A stretch of DNA of 64,000 nt from [Phialemoniopsis] sp. UDSM-2020 (Eukaryota; Ascomycota; Sordariomycetes; Thyridiales; Thyridiaceae), in the NCBI GenBank assembly GCA_018873225.1, contig JAEILZ010000003.1:558001-622000 (forward strand). Direction: 5' to 3'. This document shows positions 11,092 to 22,805 of this stretch, in pieces. The notes under the pieces were generated by a model. The model had not been told where the DNA came from. It made no database searches and saw nothing but the letters and a program-made list of their open reading frames with translations. Position 1 is the stretch's first letter. Every line of letters begins with the position of its first letter. The position numbers were made by a program, and so were the translations under genes.

Positions 11092-12807
11092 TCACTTGGC
11101 CCACTCAACCACCTCGAGCGCCATCATGACCAGGACCAGCGTCGACGGCAGGATCCAGATGACGTAGCTCTGGAACAAGATCTTGGACATGACCGTCTCG
11201 TACACGCCGTTGATCTGGCAAATCTGCGCCAGCTGCAGCGCGCTCGGCGCGCCCGTGAGCAGGAAGCACACGATGACAAAGATGGGGTCGTCGAGGATGC
11301 TGATGGGCACGTATTTGGCGAAAAGCGCGAGGATGGGCGCCATGATGAGCGTCGGCAGCAGCATGCGCGAGACCAGGGCCGCCACGAGCAGGCGCTTGCC
11401 GATCTGCGCCTCCTCCGGGTCGCGGCTGTCCTGGTTCTGCGTGTTGCGCGCCAGGTTGGCGCCCAGGACGACGAGGATCAAAGGCACGGCGACGCCGGCG
11501 CTCTGGCTCACGGCGCTGGTCACGCTGTTCTTGACGAAGGAGCCCTCCTTGAAGAAGAGCTTCTGCAGCTCTGGGATCGACGCCACGACGATAGCGATGA
11601 GCATCGCCCACAGGGGCGGGTTCATGAACTCCCAGAGGAAGGCGTAGAAGCGCAGCCAGCCGCGATGCAGAACGGTGAGTGCGTTCTGGACAGGAGGCGG
11701 AAGGCTGGCAAAAACACGGTTGCCCGTCTTGGCGGCAGATTGCGCGATCCGGTGCTGGGTTTTTCTGACGAAGATCCTAGCGCGGACTTGGATGCCCTTC
11801 CAGCCGTTGGGAATCTCAATGTCGTCGTTGTTCCGGATCCTAGGGAAGGACAAGATGCCATCGAGTGCGCCGTTAGATAGCGTCCTATAATCGCCATTAA
11901 TCGGACCTTCAACGTGGCCCTTGCCTTTCTTCGTCGGTGTTACCGGCTCCTCGTCTTCCGAGTCGTTGGGGGAGGCTCTCGAGTGTGATCCGACCGGTGT
12001 GCGGCCCGCAGGCTCATAGCCATCGGAGTCGTCAAAGTTTGAACTGTGCTCATGGGCCTCGATGACCAGGTCGGGGTCAATACCAGTGATCTCGGCATCA
12101 GTGTCTTCCTCATCAGGATTATCCCGATATCTTCCCTCCTCAGCGTTTTCGTCGTTGTACTCCTCGTACTTGCTCTTGGGCGCAAGCAGGACGTGGTATC
12201 CCCAACTCCATCGAACCAGTTGCCCGAGTTGTTGGAAGATCATGAGATAGAGAATGCCTCGGGCACCAACTTCGTCATCGTTGTCGCCGGGAATCCTGTC
12301 CCAATGAAGCCCTTTGAGAGTCTGGGATAGGGAGAGCACCAGTGAGATTGGCAGAGAGTTCGAGTTGCCGAAGACACCCATCGCCGTGACAAAGTTGGAC
12401 GCACGCCTATTGAAGCGGAAGACTTTGGAAACCAGCCTCGAGACGATGAAGGAGACCAAAGTCTGGATGAGGAAGATGATTGGAATGATCGCGAGCTCGA
12501 GAAGCTTGTGCGAGTTGAGTTGCGATGCGAGCTTGGTGAAAATAAGGCACGGCGTGAAGAGCATGACGTTGAGATTGGCCAGGAACTTTTGCTTATCGGC
12601 ATCGAAATGGCCGAGTCTGGCGACAATGTAACCGGGCAAGCTGACGCAAACAACCTCCATCACGGCCTCGAAGACCAAGAGAACCAGATGGCTCATCGAA
12701 GGGTGTGTTTCATGCCGGTTCTTTTTGAAGACGACAAACGGAAGCTGTGACATGGTTTCCTGCATGTCCGCCGCCCTGTAGGACTGGGGAGAGGTGAAGA
12801 AGGACAT
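11092..12807 (-). CDS. Auxin-efflux-carrier-like membrane transporter (Ecm3 type)
   Basis: A single open frame of 571 aa belongs to the Mem_trans/auxin efflux carrier family, related to yeast Ecm3 and YNL095C. Two blocks of transmembrane helices (about residues 38-215 and 395-571) flank a hydrophilic, acidic loop (NDENAEEGRYRDNPDEED and neighbours). The first block carries VCVSLPGYIVARLG, NLNVMLFTPCLIFTKLASQL and MGVFGNSNSLPISLVLSLSQ; the last contains FLLTGAPSALQLAQI. These proteins probably sit in the ER or another internal membrane, and their substrate in fungi is uncertain. The start is open: a second methionine at residue 38 (MSHLVLL), just before the first helix, would leave out a non-family-like N-terminus. 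An unrecognised 5' intron is also possible. Confidence 0.88.
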   Translation of the reverse strand: MSFFTSPQSYRAADMQETMSQLPFVVFKKNRHETHPSMSHLVLLVFEAVMEVVCVSLPGYIVARLGHFDADKQKFLANLNVMLFTPCLIFTKLASQLNSHKLLELAIIPIIFLIQTLVSFIVSRLVSKVFRFNRRASNFVTAMGVFGNSNSLPISLVLSLSQTLKGLHWDRIPGDNDDEVGARGILYLMIFQQLGQLVRWSWGYHVLLAPKSKYEEYNDENAEEGRYRDNPDEEDTDAEITGIDPDLVIEAHEHSSNFDDSDGYEPAGRTPVGSHSRASPNDSEDEEPVTPTKKGKGHVEGPINGDYRTLSNGALDGILSFPRIRNNDDIEIPNGWKGIQVRARIFVRKTQHRIAQSAAKTGNRVFASLPPPVQNALTVLHRGWLRFYAFLWEFMNPPLWAMLIAIVVASIPELQKLFFKEGSFVKNSVTSAVSQSAGVAVPLILVVLGANLARNTQNQDSRDPEEAQIGKRLLVAALVSRMLLPTLIMAPILALFAKYVPISILDDPIFVIVCFLLTGAPSALQLAQICQINGVYETVMSKILFQSYVIWILPSTLVLVMMALEVVEWAK

Positions 12808-15800
12808 CGTGTGTGTACAGACTGGTAGTCGGTATTGACTCGCGATATTGCGGAGGCGAAAGATGTCGATATTGATCCCTTGTAGGGAAAGGTCTCAAGA
12901 GCTATTACGCTCGGTAGGTAATCGTACTATTCTCTAATCGGTTCGTACTTGAAGTGATGGATTGGTCTGTTGATAGCAGATTTTGGCCCAGGCTGTGCCA
13001 CTTGGTCGGAATTCTCGGTGGTGATGTCTTGTCAATAGGTTGGCTGGGACCAGCTGCGAGACACTACTTAATCGATCATCTTCACTGTTGATTTGGGTGG
13101 TGAGGGCGGTGTTGGATTGTTTTCTCGGTGAGAATGCGATCGCAAGAACTGTAGTAGCTTTCACTATGGCTTCACAAGAGGTTGGATGTGGTGTTTGGGG
13201 TGAGGGAGGTGAGCAAGATAACGGAGATGAAACAATTGCGTGAGCAGCTGCGCCAGTGCTGAATTCGTCGCCCGATAAGGAGAGTTTGTCCCAGAGTTAC
13301 ACTGCCCTGCACTAGAACGCCCCACAATTGGGTCCGGATGGGAACACAACTCCCCCATTCAGCCCGCCAGTGCACCATGACGAGCCACTCACAGGGGGCA
13401 AATGTCGCCTGGGCGTTAGCGAGCTGCAGGCACTAACAAGGCTTGTCCAACGGGTGGGCGTGCCAAGCTGAACATGGACCAGAGGTGTTGGCAATGGCAT
13501 CATGACTTTTTTCCGTTCTTTTACTATCAAAGCACATCAGGAAACCCCTTGAATGAGGCGACAGATATGTGGTGATGTGCTTTCAACGTCTGAAGATGTT
13601 TCAATATGCCTATACTTTGCAAGAGTGTTGCCTAGCACTTGTCAACCATGGCGCCTCCAGAGTTTAATTGCTTGCGCCGGTCTCGACCGCCAAGAGCGCG
13701 CTTGCAGGTCTCGCAGGCCTCCCTCCGCGAAAATAGGTGAGAGTGGTGATGACGCTGGGTGACAACACATAACACCACCATCGGGTAGTGGCCAAAGTAT
13801 CCACAGTGTTCCTGGCAGGGCCAAGCCGGGTACGATTGGTACTGCGCTAGTACTTGCGACCAAAAACGTGGCCCAGCCTCGATGCCTTGTTGGAGGGTGC
13901 CAACCTCGCCAGTCAATGGCTCCCTCTCTAGGAGGCGACGGCCTCAAGACCGGCCCAGTCCTTGATGGCGATAAGGCCAACTGGGCAGACGGAGACAGGA
14001 GGGTGCTCCCGCTTTCCGACTGGATCAGCGCAGTCAAGCCAGCCCGTACCCCGCACCAGCTTGAAGTCATCCAAGTTTACTCGATGACATGTCAGAGGTC
14101 GGGAGCAAGAAGAGCTACGTCGCGTGCATCTCATGGCAGAACAAAACCAGGGACCTGGGGCATTTAGGGCAGTCCCTCGCAGAACGACACCTGGAATGCT
14201 TTCCGATTCGCCGGGTGCCTTGTTTCAATATGGGGCATTCCTTCAGCTCGTTAAAACAATTGCAGACCCGTTATCGTCCTTTCTTTCTGGCATGCTGACA
14301 TGGGCATATGTAGAAGCCGCTGGGCTGATTATTGCGATGCCCGTCCATGAAGGTGATACCAGGAGACGAGGTCTGGCAGAAACCGGTCACTTGGCTGCCT
14401 CAACACTTCTCTTGTAACACCCGTTGTATGCTGTGCTGCCGGGCCAAGCCCTCCGGAAGGCGAAAAACGCGTACTCGTGGCACACACCCCTACCAGTAAA
14501 TAGTCGTAGGAGACTCCTTCGTGACGGCTAATCAGATATCAAAATGGCCAGTTTCCAGGCCTACAGGGAAGCCATTGATGCTCATGAGAAGCTGGGCTGT
14601 GTGTTGTCACAGAGCAGACCAGATCAGACCAGATGACAACAGATCTGCTCGATGGGCACCTATCTACGTAGTTCGGTCTTCCGTACTCCGTAGGTGTAGG
14701 ACGTGGAGAGAGATGTTAGCTACTTAGCGGTTCCACATAGGGTCGAATGCCTGGCAAGACATGCAAACCGCTACGGGGGGCTTTGAAAATGGTCGTTAAT
14801 AGTCATACGCACATTTGGCACATGGAGAGAGTGTCGAGATCATACGTGGCTGAGGCATCGAAACTCGAGCCTGCAGCCTTCGTAGAGGATGTGGACCAAT
14901 GTGCTCTGTAAATACTGTGAATGGGACGGAAGTCCAAAGCAGCCGTTGTACGTACGCACATCGCAATGGGAATAACGGTAGCTGTGAAACGCTCCCTGTC
15001 CAGGAGGGCCCCGACTTGACAGGTCGCATGGGACAGGCCAAATCGAGATGAAGTCAGGCCAGCAGGTGGCAGATCGCACTCAATAGAGGATGGGGAAGAG
15101 CAGGTGTCTTGTTTCAGATTGGACAGGGGATCGAGCTGGAGGAGCTGCGATCCTGATTTCCAGAGTGATCGTCGTCAGTCGGCCTCCATCGAAAACGGGG
15201 ATGGGGATTGTGGTTGGCCCCCATGAAATCGAACATGGGCAAATTCGCAGCCAGACGTCAACGTCAACGACCCGGCTCGGCTTGCAGGCCGTGCGTGCAT
15301 GGCAAAGCCACCAGACCCAATGCCGCACCAAGAAAAAAAATCAAGCTACCAAGCTTTGGACCGCGCCAACAACGTCATCGCCCAAGTCGCTTGCATGCCT
15401 GGATGGCATTCCCTTCATGTGACAATTTATCGATGGTTCACGCGCCAGCCGGGCCACGGCTTCTCCCGCCTGGAATTCAGCATACCTTGAAGCAATATTG
15501 AAGTGTCTTCGCTACGTAAAAGTCAGTGACGATAGTCGTCATTTGCATCATGATGAAAGAGGGTATGACTGTGGCTAGGGCGGGCGTTAGCAGGAGATTC
15601 ACAAGTTCGAGAGTCAGTTGGCTATTCGGAGCGATTACCCCGCTGCCGGCACCCCTAGTGACTGGCGCTGTAACCTGTGCTGCTAAGTAAGTTCTGGCGG
15701 TGCCCGATTAGTGGGCCGCCTTTGGTCTTGCGGACCAGCAATTGTGAGACTCTTTGAGACTCTGGCGTACTGTCCCGCTTTCCAGTGTACAAGCCCAGTA

Positions 15801-16583
15801 AAATCCCACCGTCACTACTACTGGGCATTAGTAGTGCTGCTACTCTCTCCGCATCTGTAACGGTACCAGACGCCGTCAATAGAAGACGCTTCACGTTAAA
15901 CCGCGCAAAACCCTACGACAATCTTTGGGCAAATGACCACTAATGCTGCTGGCCATCTCTCAAGATTGTCTCCTCGTCATCCCTGATCCTGCATTCCCTC
16001 TTGATCACCACCTCTTTCCACTCAGAAAGGACAAGCCTTGCTTCTGGCTCTGACGCATTGCATTACGCCCGCAGAATCCGCCATCCAGGATCTGCCCTCT
16101 CCAATCTCGTCCACAATCCCACTTCAAGTTCAACCCTCACTCTCACTGCTTGCTTAGGAAGCTACCCTAGCTCTCCAAATCAACACTCTTTCCCGTCTAG
16201 TGCTACTCTCGAAAACTCAACTCATCATCTGCTGCAACAACCCACAATACACGCCGAACCCTGCAGAGATTTTTTTCTTACCTGCCTCGATTTCGCCTCC
16301 CGGGAAGCACAGCCACTATCGAATACTACTGCCGCTATCTTCTAGCCCGGTCTAGGTCTTTGGTCTTACGGCGATTTCGTCTTCGCGCGCGCAGACCCCC
16401 GTCTCGGGTCGGATCGCGGGGTCGTAGCCTCGCCCGAACCTCTTCCCAACCTCACCCACGACACAATTACTTATCCTCACCGCTCGCCCGGATTGTGAAT
16501 CCCATGCTGGCACCTCGATAGAAGACAACGACTTTCTGCTGTTACAGCAATTCCACCCTTCTTGCCAGGGCACACCAGCAAAC
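12808..16583. other. 3.8-kb non-coding region upstream of PBS2
   Basis: I examined the open frames up to ~140 codons on both strands and none is convincing. The segment from about 15940 to 16583 is C/T-rich and lacks coding character, as expected for a PBS2 leader; it contains short upstream ATG frames. A perfect tandem 10-mer lies at 14615. No tRNA fold was seen. Confidence 0.55.
14615..14634. repeat. Tandem 10-mer CAGACCAGAT, two perfect copies
   Basis: Two adjacent identical copies of CAGACCAGAT lie in non-coding DNA. This is a local duplication with no assigned role. Confidence 0.6.
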
Positions 16584-18649
16584 ATGATGGACGATCCAGA
16601 TTCCGTCCCCGCGACGCCCGACGAGCTCATCGACAGCAACCCTGCCTCTCCTGGTTCTGTCGACAACTCCTCAGAGGCCAGCACCCCCTTTGACCCTCCC
16701 AGCTCCAGCTCAGATAACGCTCCTCCTCTCATGGCGAAAGATGTACCCAAACGCGTCCCCTCCCTACGTACAGTCTCCGATCCGCAGGGCACCAACCATA
16801 TGGGCCCTAGCTCGAGCGTCACCGCGACCTTGTCAAATGCAAGGCGGCCGCCTCCGTCAGCGGGGAGCCTGCCGATGGACCTCATGGCCAAGGCGCGGGC
16901 ATTACAACAGCAGCGGATGGGCATGGCCCCGCGCCCGGGCATGCCTGGTCAAACCAGTGGGGCACTTTCAGACTCGCACTCACCTATCGGTGCGGCATCG
17001 CCAATGGGTCAACTCCCAGGCGGCATCCCTGGTAACCTCAGGTTACCGCCCAACCTCGGCATGGGCAGACCCCTCCCGCCTGGATTCCCGAAGTCGGCCC
17101 CAGTTGTGCCCAGCGTTGGGGGAAGGAAACCAGGCTTGAGCGAGAGAAGGCAAATGAAGCTGGGTGGCCTGCCCGGTGCGCCAGGTGCCCCGGGTGCGGG
17201 CACGCCGAAATTGTCGGATCTCAGCGGTGGAGGTGCGAATCAGCGGCCTTCGCTCAATGGGACGAGCAGGGATTCCAAACTTCACGACTTCAAAAACTAC
17301 ATCGACGCCGAAAAGGGCTGGATCACCTTTGAGGGCGCCGCGACGATCACCAGGACGGGTGTCAACTTTGCTAGTGGGCAGACCTTTGCCATCTCACTTG
17401 ACGAGATCCAGGTCCTGGAAGAGCTGGGCAAGGGCAACTACGGCACCGTGTACAAGGTCCGCCATGCCAGGCCTATACAGCCTCGTTTCGGGCAAGGACT
17501 GAGTGGCTTTAAGGCCCCTTCTCGACAGGGCTCGGCAACAGACAAGGATGGCTCCTCCCTGGAGAGCTCTCCCCTAAGTCCCAACGGCTTGCCAGCGCCA
17601 CATGGCACATCTGGCAGAGTCATGGCGATGAAGGAGCTTCGCCTGGAGTTGGAGGAGTCCAAATTCACCACCATTCTGAAGGAGCTCGTCATTCTACATG
17701 AGTGCGTCTCGCCGTACATTATCGACTTCTATGGGGCGTTCTTCCAAGAAGGCGCTGTGTACATGTGCATCGAGTACATGGACGGAGGATCCATCGACAA
17801 GCTTTATGCCGGTGGTATTCCAGAGAACGTGCTGCGCAAGATCACGTACTCAACCGTTATGGGATTGAAAGAGCTGAAAGAGAAGCACAACATCATTCAC
17901 CGAGACGTCAAGCCGACGAATATACTTGTCAATACGCAAGGCCAGGTTAAGATTTGCGATTTCGGAGTTAGCGGTAATCTCGTTGCCTCCATCGCCAAGA
18001 CCAACATCGGTTGCCAAAGCTATATGGCCCCCGAGAGAATCTCGGGCGGTGGTATTTCGCAGGCTGGAGCCAACGCCGAGGGCACCTATGGCGTGCAGTC
18101 TGATATCTGGAGTCTAGGTCTTACCATCATCGAGTGCGCTACGGGACGTTACCCATACCCACCGGAGATCTCGTCGACGATCTTTAGCCAGCTTAGCGTA
18201 AGTTATCTGTAAGAAGGTCCCGTTCATAGCCCCATTTGCTAACCCGAAACCAGGCAATCGTTGAGGGCGACCCTCCAGACCTGCCAGCGGAAGGCTATTC
18301 CAGCACCGCTCAGGACTTTGTCCGCTCCAGTCTAAACAAGATCCCGGCCAAACGGCCCACTTACCCCATGCTCCTTGCCCATCCGTGGTTGAAGCCGCTT
18401 ACGAAGCCCGAGACCATCACCGAGGATGAGGAGACAGAAGACGACGATGCGCTCGCAGACGCCGCTGCCAAGCTGAACCTGCAGCCCGGCGGCGGAGACG
18501 CCGAGGTTGCAGCCTGGGTGACGGACGTTCTCGAGAAGAAGCAGAAGGGCTTGGTCTCGGATAAGAGCGAGAAGCCCGCGCTCCATGCCGCGCCTCTGGA
18601 CTCGGCCAGCCCCGTCTCGAGCCCGCTGGCGCACCCCGGCATGCGATGA
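16584..18649 (+). CDS. PBS2: HOG-pathway MAP kinase kinase Pbs2
   Basis: Two exons, 16584-18197 and 18254-18649 with a 56-bp intron, give 669 aa. This dual-specificity kinase phosphorylates the Hog1-type MAPK in osmotic and fungicide stress signalling (OS-5 in Neurospora). The first ~275 residues are low-complexity, rich in Pro, Gly and Ser, and suited to docking. The kinase domain starts with LEELGKGNYGTVYKV near 278. The catalytic lysine is at about 350 (MAMKELRL), HRDVKPTN near 440 and CDFGVSGNLVAS near 458. The activation segment SIAKTNIGCQSYMAPERI carries the MAPKKK target Ser and Thr. A ~45-residue Ser/Gly-rich insert between the glycine loop and the lysine is usual in filamentous fungi. 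DFYGAFFQEGAVYM and the C-terminal acidic tail also match Pbs2 rather than Mkk1 or Ste7. Confidence 0.96.
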
Positions 18650-19577
18650 TGATAGTATCTGCAGCAAAACGAGGGCTGGCGGAGGGCTGGTCTCTCCGCG
18701 CCTCTACGGTCTATCCCTGCGCAGATAGGACACCATTCGCGGCCCTGGACATATATCATACACATCGTACCCTTTTGCTGGTTGTTCTTTTTTGGGAGGC
18801 GGTCATCTGCTCATTTTGCTGTTATGTTAGTCTGCTGCTCTTCTATCATGATTCTTTTTTTATCATCTCGCACAGCACGGAGCGATTCGGGCGGACCGGC
18901 GAGGAGGCGTTTCCCTTGTACACGCATTTTGGGAAGCCTAGAAAATTCCATTTGTTTTTGTCACCCTTCGACTCGCGAATTTTTCTTTACCCCCGAAGAC
19001 ACCTACAGAGAGAAACAAGGCATGGGAAGGAAACATTGTTGTACTTGTACCTAGAGACAAGAAAGGGGGGCTTTGTATGCGAGGATGGCCCCCTTGTGAC
19101 GGATGGATGGATGGATGGAAGGCGAGCATACGTGGAAAGAACATCGAGCGGAGTGGTTGGAATTTGGGAACGCGGAGGCCCTTAGCAACAAGTTTGAAAT
19201 GGAGAGACTTTGATGGCTCCGTCGAAATGGGCTTCGCCGAATACTGAGGTTCCGATTCCCTGATCATTGTGGCCGTTGGACCGTGTTCCTGTGAACGTAC
19301 GCATGATGTCCAGTTCTGCTTACGATGGTCATTGCTTTTCAATTACTTTATGTACAGCCACAAGTGTGTACAATATGTCCCAGCCAACTGACTCTGATGT
19401 ACCCAGTACAAAGTCACCATCTCCTGGTCTGGTCCATCGAAATGCTGCCCGGCATCTCGGGCCAGATAAACCCCTGACTCCCTAGATGCCGATCATGCAT
19501 ACTCCTCATAACTCCAGACTCCAAGCGCACGCACACAAGCATAAGTTTCTCCCCTGAATATCCTCCTAATCCATCAT
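18650..19577. other. Convergent intergenic between PBS2 and sirtuin
   Basis: The interval is T-rich after the PBS2 stop and fits 3' untranslated sequence. It contains a GGAT microsatellite at 19101. No gene is supported. Confidence 0.55.
19101..19118. repeat. GGAT tetranucleotide microsatellite
   Basis: About 4.5 copies of GGAT lie in the 3' flank of PBS2. It is a simple repeat and may vary between strains. Confidence 0.7.
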
Positions 19578-20912
19578 TTAGAGCTTCGGATCCGGCTCGC
19601 CGCCCTTGTCGTCATCAGTCCGTGCCGCCGCCGAGTCCGAACCGACGGGCCCGCTCCCGGTGGTACTTGGCCCAGCTCTCTCCCCATCCGGCAAACCAAG
19701 AATCCAGGTTACCGGCGGCTGGGCGTCCGTCTGGCTGTCGCTTCTCTGCACGGAGGACGAGCCGGATGCGGCTGTAGGCGGTTGCAGGCTTGAAGGCGCT
19801 TGCGTCTCCTTCTCCTGCCCGCTCTTGCTGGTCAGTGTTTGCCTATCGTCCTGATTAGCCTCCCCGTCCAACCGCAAAGACGCGTCCACCTCGTCCGCCA
19901 GCTTGGATACCTCCTCCTGCACCGCCTCCTCGCGCGCCCTCGCCGTGCCGAGCTGCTTCTGCACCTGCGCTTCGCCCACGGTCCGGCGCCACTTTTCTTC
20001 CAGCTCGTCGCGCCAGCCCAGCGCGTCGGCGAGCTCGCGCACGCCGGCGTCGCAGTCCTTGAGCACGAGCACGTCGTCGGCCCGCGCGCCGATGCCGCCG
20101 ACCTGCTCGAGGTTGAAGAGCACACGCGGGAGGTGCCGGGGCGTGTTCTGCGGCAAAAAGGCAAAGGGCTGGACGCTGAGCGAGGTGCCCATGATGAGGA
20201 CGAGGTCGGCGTCGTCCTTGGGCACGTCGCTGTTGTCGAAGAAGCGGCGCGGCAGCTGCTCGCCAAAGAAGACGATGTCGGGCTTGACGAGGCCGTCGCA
20301 GTTGCGCTGGGCGCAGCGCGGCGGCGTCTTGGCCTCGACGTGCTTGCGCATCTCGTCGCCGGGGAAGGGCGCGTGGCACTCGATGCAGCGCTGCGTGGCG
20401 AAGGAGCCGTGGGCCTCGACGATGAGGTCGTCCGGCACGCCGGCCTCGCGCTCGAGGCAGTCGATGTTTTGGGTGAAGAGCATGCGCAGCAGGCCCTTCT
20501 CGGCGAGCAGGGCGATGAATGAGTGCGATATCGTGGGCGCAAAGTTGCCCGGGTACAGTTCGTTGGCGAGGATGTAGAAGGGCTCGGGCTTCTGGCGGAA
20601 GTAGTCTAGCGAGAAGACCGCCTCTGGGTACGGGAGGCCCAGCTTTGCGAGGTTGCTGTACAGGCCAGTCTTGGGAGAACGAAAGTCGGGAACTTTAAGC
20701 GCGAATGTCAGTAATCAAAGCATGTGAGCCTAGGGTGATCAAATGAGGTGAAACTGACTGCCAGCAGCAGTGGAGAGGCCAGCGCCAGTCATGACCACGA
20801 TGCGCTTGGCGCGACCGCTGTGGATCAGCTCAGCGACAGCCTCCAGGCTCCTCGCTGAGAGGGTCTGGGGAGGCGTATCGTCGCCGACGAGGCCGGACTG
20901 TTCCTGACCCAT
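19578..20912 (-). CDS. HST2: Sir2-family NAD-dependent deacetylase (Hst2 type)
   Basis: Two exons, 20912-20759 and 20692-19578 with a 66-bp intron, give 422 aa. The first exon carries MTGAGLSTAAG (residues 41-51), and the join produces IPDFRSPKTGLY, the canonical NAD-binding segment. FTQNIDCLEREAGV follows, with catalytic His at about 146 in VEAHGSF. Zinc ligands are Cys at about 154, 157, 178 and 183, then KPDIVFFGEQLP and MGTSLSVQPF. The order and the short N-terminus match the cytoplasmic/nuclear shuttling Hst2 class rather than Sir2 or Hst3/4. The last ~120 residues are Ser/Gln/Glu-rich and predicted disordered; in Hst2 this tail regulates export and assembly. The intron interrupts the NAD-binding motif. 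Substrates such as acetylated H4K16 are inferred from the family. Confidence 0.94.
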
Positions 20913-21955
20913 TTTGAAGTGTCGAGGCTTGGATGCGTGACCCTTGCCGTGGTGACGGGGTCTGCGACGGCGGCCTATGATTGCGATCTAGCCCCACACT
21001 GGTAATAAGGGTGCTGTCTGCGTATACTGTGTCAGTAGAAATGAACAAACTATTATCACTCATGTGCTTTGAATGTTTGTGTCTTGTCGCGTGTGTGGTG
21101 AGGATGCTCACCTTGTGTCCGAGCAGTACTGCCTTGACGGCCAAGACGATGAATTCAGTCGAAGGCTCGTTTGTCAAGCGGGGAAGGTGTAGGCTAAGCG
21201 CGAACAGTGACGGGTTTATGTATGCAGCTTGCAAACAAAAAAGCAGGATCAATGCGGTGAAATACACTGACGTGAAATGAAGATGCCTTTATTCAAATAT
21301 GTGTAGTGTGCAAATCTAGTGACGAAATTCGCGTTGCATCATAATTGACCATGAAGAAAGAGTGAGGTGAGAGAGAATGCCGGCTCCACCTCAAAATTTA
21401 GCTTATCTTATCAATGATGGGCAGCGCTTCAGCTGCCTGTGGTTATTAATAACCCTGTGCTTTTATGGGGCAAACGTTCAGTGTAAACCCTGCGCGATAC
21501 AGCAAATCAATACCATGCATGTTTCCGATACCAGGTTTCACAATATCTATAATTCTGAGTATCCCTTGTAAATATTGGCATGTGAATTCACAAATGAATT
21601 TATTACATATGCTCATAAAAGGTTCCAGCCAGGAAGGTTCGGCACATCTCTCTGTCATATGGTACATGAAGGTCGAATTGCTCGAGAAGATAGTTTTCTT
21701 GGACCAAAGTTGTCTCTTTGTGGTTTCCAAACAATGGCTTACACCAACTTTCAACAAGTCTCTTGTTCAATCTCTTATTCCAAACTCACAAAGAAATTCT
21801 CATTCCTTGGTAGAGGCAAAGTTTAGCTTCTCGTGTGTGTATATATAGCAGAGTCGCGTCACCTCTCGGTGCTGCGCTTCGCTGCGCATGTGTCCTCTTC
21901 CGATTCCATACCTCCTCGTTATTCAACTAGCTGTTTTCTACAACAAACTATCGCG
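20913..21955. other. AT-rich divergent intergenic region
   Basis: The interval lies between the starts of the sirtuin and zinc-finger genes. The base composition becomes visibly AT-richer after about 21250. No coding feature is supported. Confidence 0.5.
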
Positions 21956-22498
21956 ATGTCAGCAACCATGTCAGTGACACCGGCTGCGGTCTTTCCTCTG
22001 GACATCCCTTTGAAAGCCTCATCCAAGACATCCGCCTTCTCTACATGTCCATGGCATTCAGCTTGCTCCCGTACAGTCACTAAGAAGGTAACATATGCCC
22101 TGCCCTCGGAACAAATGACATTCCGCCGCCAGGCATACGGCACTTCCTCTCCGCGCCGGTCAGAGCTCACAGCGCTTTTTCAGAATCTGGACGAGAGCCC
22201 AGGAGGTGAGAACCCCAATAACAACAACGCTGAAGAAGAAGAACCTAGGCCGTACAGCCAAGAAAAGTCACGACATAAGAGAGCCGACCGTGGCCGTCCG
22301 ACAAGACCGCGAAAGATTCGGAAAATTGCGCAGGTTCAGAAAGAAGAATCCGAGCAGCAACGAATCGAGGCTGAGATGGTCTACAAAATCTGGGTCTGCT
22401 GTAACTGCAGCACAAACAACATCATGTGGGATTCTTCATGTTGGTACTGCAAAGTTCACTGTCGAAGCCAGGGTTGCTGCCAGGTACTGAAAGACTAG
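21956..22498 (+). CDS. Small protein with one C-terminal RanBP2-type zinc finger
   Basis: The frame gives 180 aa from the ATG at 21956; it stays open to an upstream ATG at 21833, but the shorter start follows a TATCGCG context and avoids non-protein-like sequence. The N-terminal ~150 residues are hydrophilic and disordered, with acidic Asn/Glu runs followed by a basic stretch (RADRGRPTRPRKIRKI) that could be a nuclear signal. Near the C-terminus, the segment WVCCNCSTNNIMWDSSCWYC fits the RanBP2/Nup zinc-ribbon consensus W-x-C-x2-C-x3-N-x6-C-x2-C exactly. Such fingers bind ubiquitin, Ran or single-stranded RNA. I do not recognise the gene. It could be a lineage-specific, effector-like or regulatory protein, but no signal peptide is seen. 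Confidence 0.6.
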   Translation: MSATMSVTPAAVFPLDIPLKASSKTSAFSTCPWHSACSRTVTKKVTYALPSEQMTFRRQAYGTSSPRRSELTALFQNLDESPGGENPNNNNAEEEEPRPYSQEKSRHKRADRGRPTRPRKIRKIAQVQKEESEQQRIEAEMVYKIWVCCNCSTNNIMWDSSCWYCKVHCRSQGCCQVLKD

Positions 22499-22805
22499 TC
22501 TGGCCATGCTCTCGGTGACTAGAACCATAGCATCTGCTCCAGACGTCTAATAATATCATCAATTTACCATGCAAGTGTAAGTGCCCACTTTAAGCATGTC
22601 AATAGTCAACTTGTTGGCCCTATTTTTGAGTTGGAACTCGCAGCTCGTAATTAATCCACTTAAGAATCAAAATACAATAGACGTGAATGAGAGAGTGTGA
22701 TAAGACTGTGAAAAGTTGAGCCAAGAAATCGTTCATATATACAAGAGAACTCGCACCATGGTTAACACAGATAGCAAAACCTTGACGCTGGTCATACTAC
22801 TCATC
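22499..22805. other. Convergent intergenic, nothing seen
   Basis: This AT-rich interval separates the zinc-finger gene from the exonuclease gene and contains presumed 3' ends. Confidence 0.5.

Noticed and set aside
14690..14705. TACTCCGTA-type short inverted motif (also near 58481 and 59285)
   Set aside because: Short, scattered and without terminal repeats or a transposase; not enough to call a mobile element.
16001..16345. 115-codon frame upstream of PBS2 as an independent gene
   Set aside because: C/T-rich leader composition and no protein features; kept only as a possible upstream ORF.
19578..20483. Sirtuin starting at the internal Met at 20483
   Set aside because: It would lose the NAD-binding GAGxS motif, which is present in phase upstream through a 66-bp intron.
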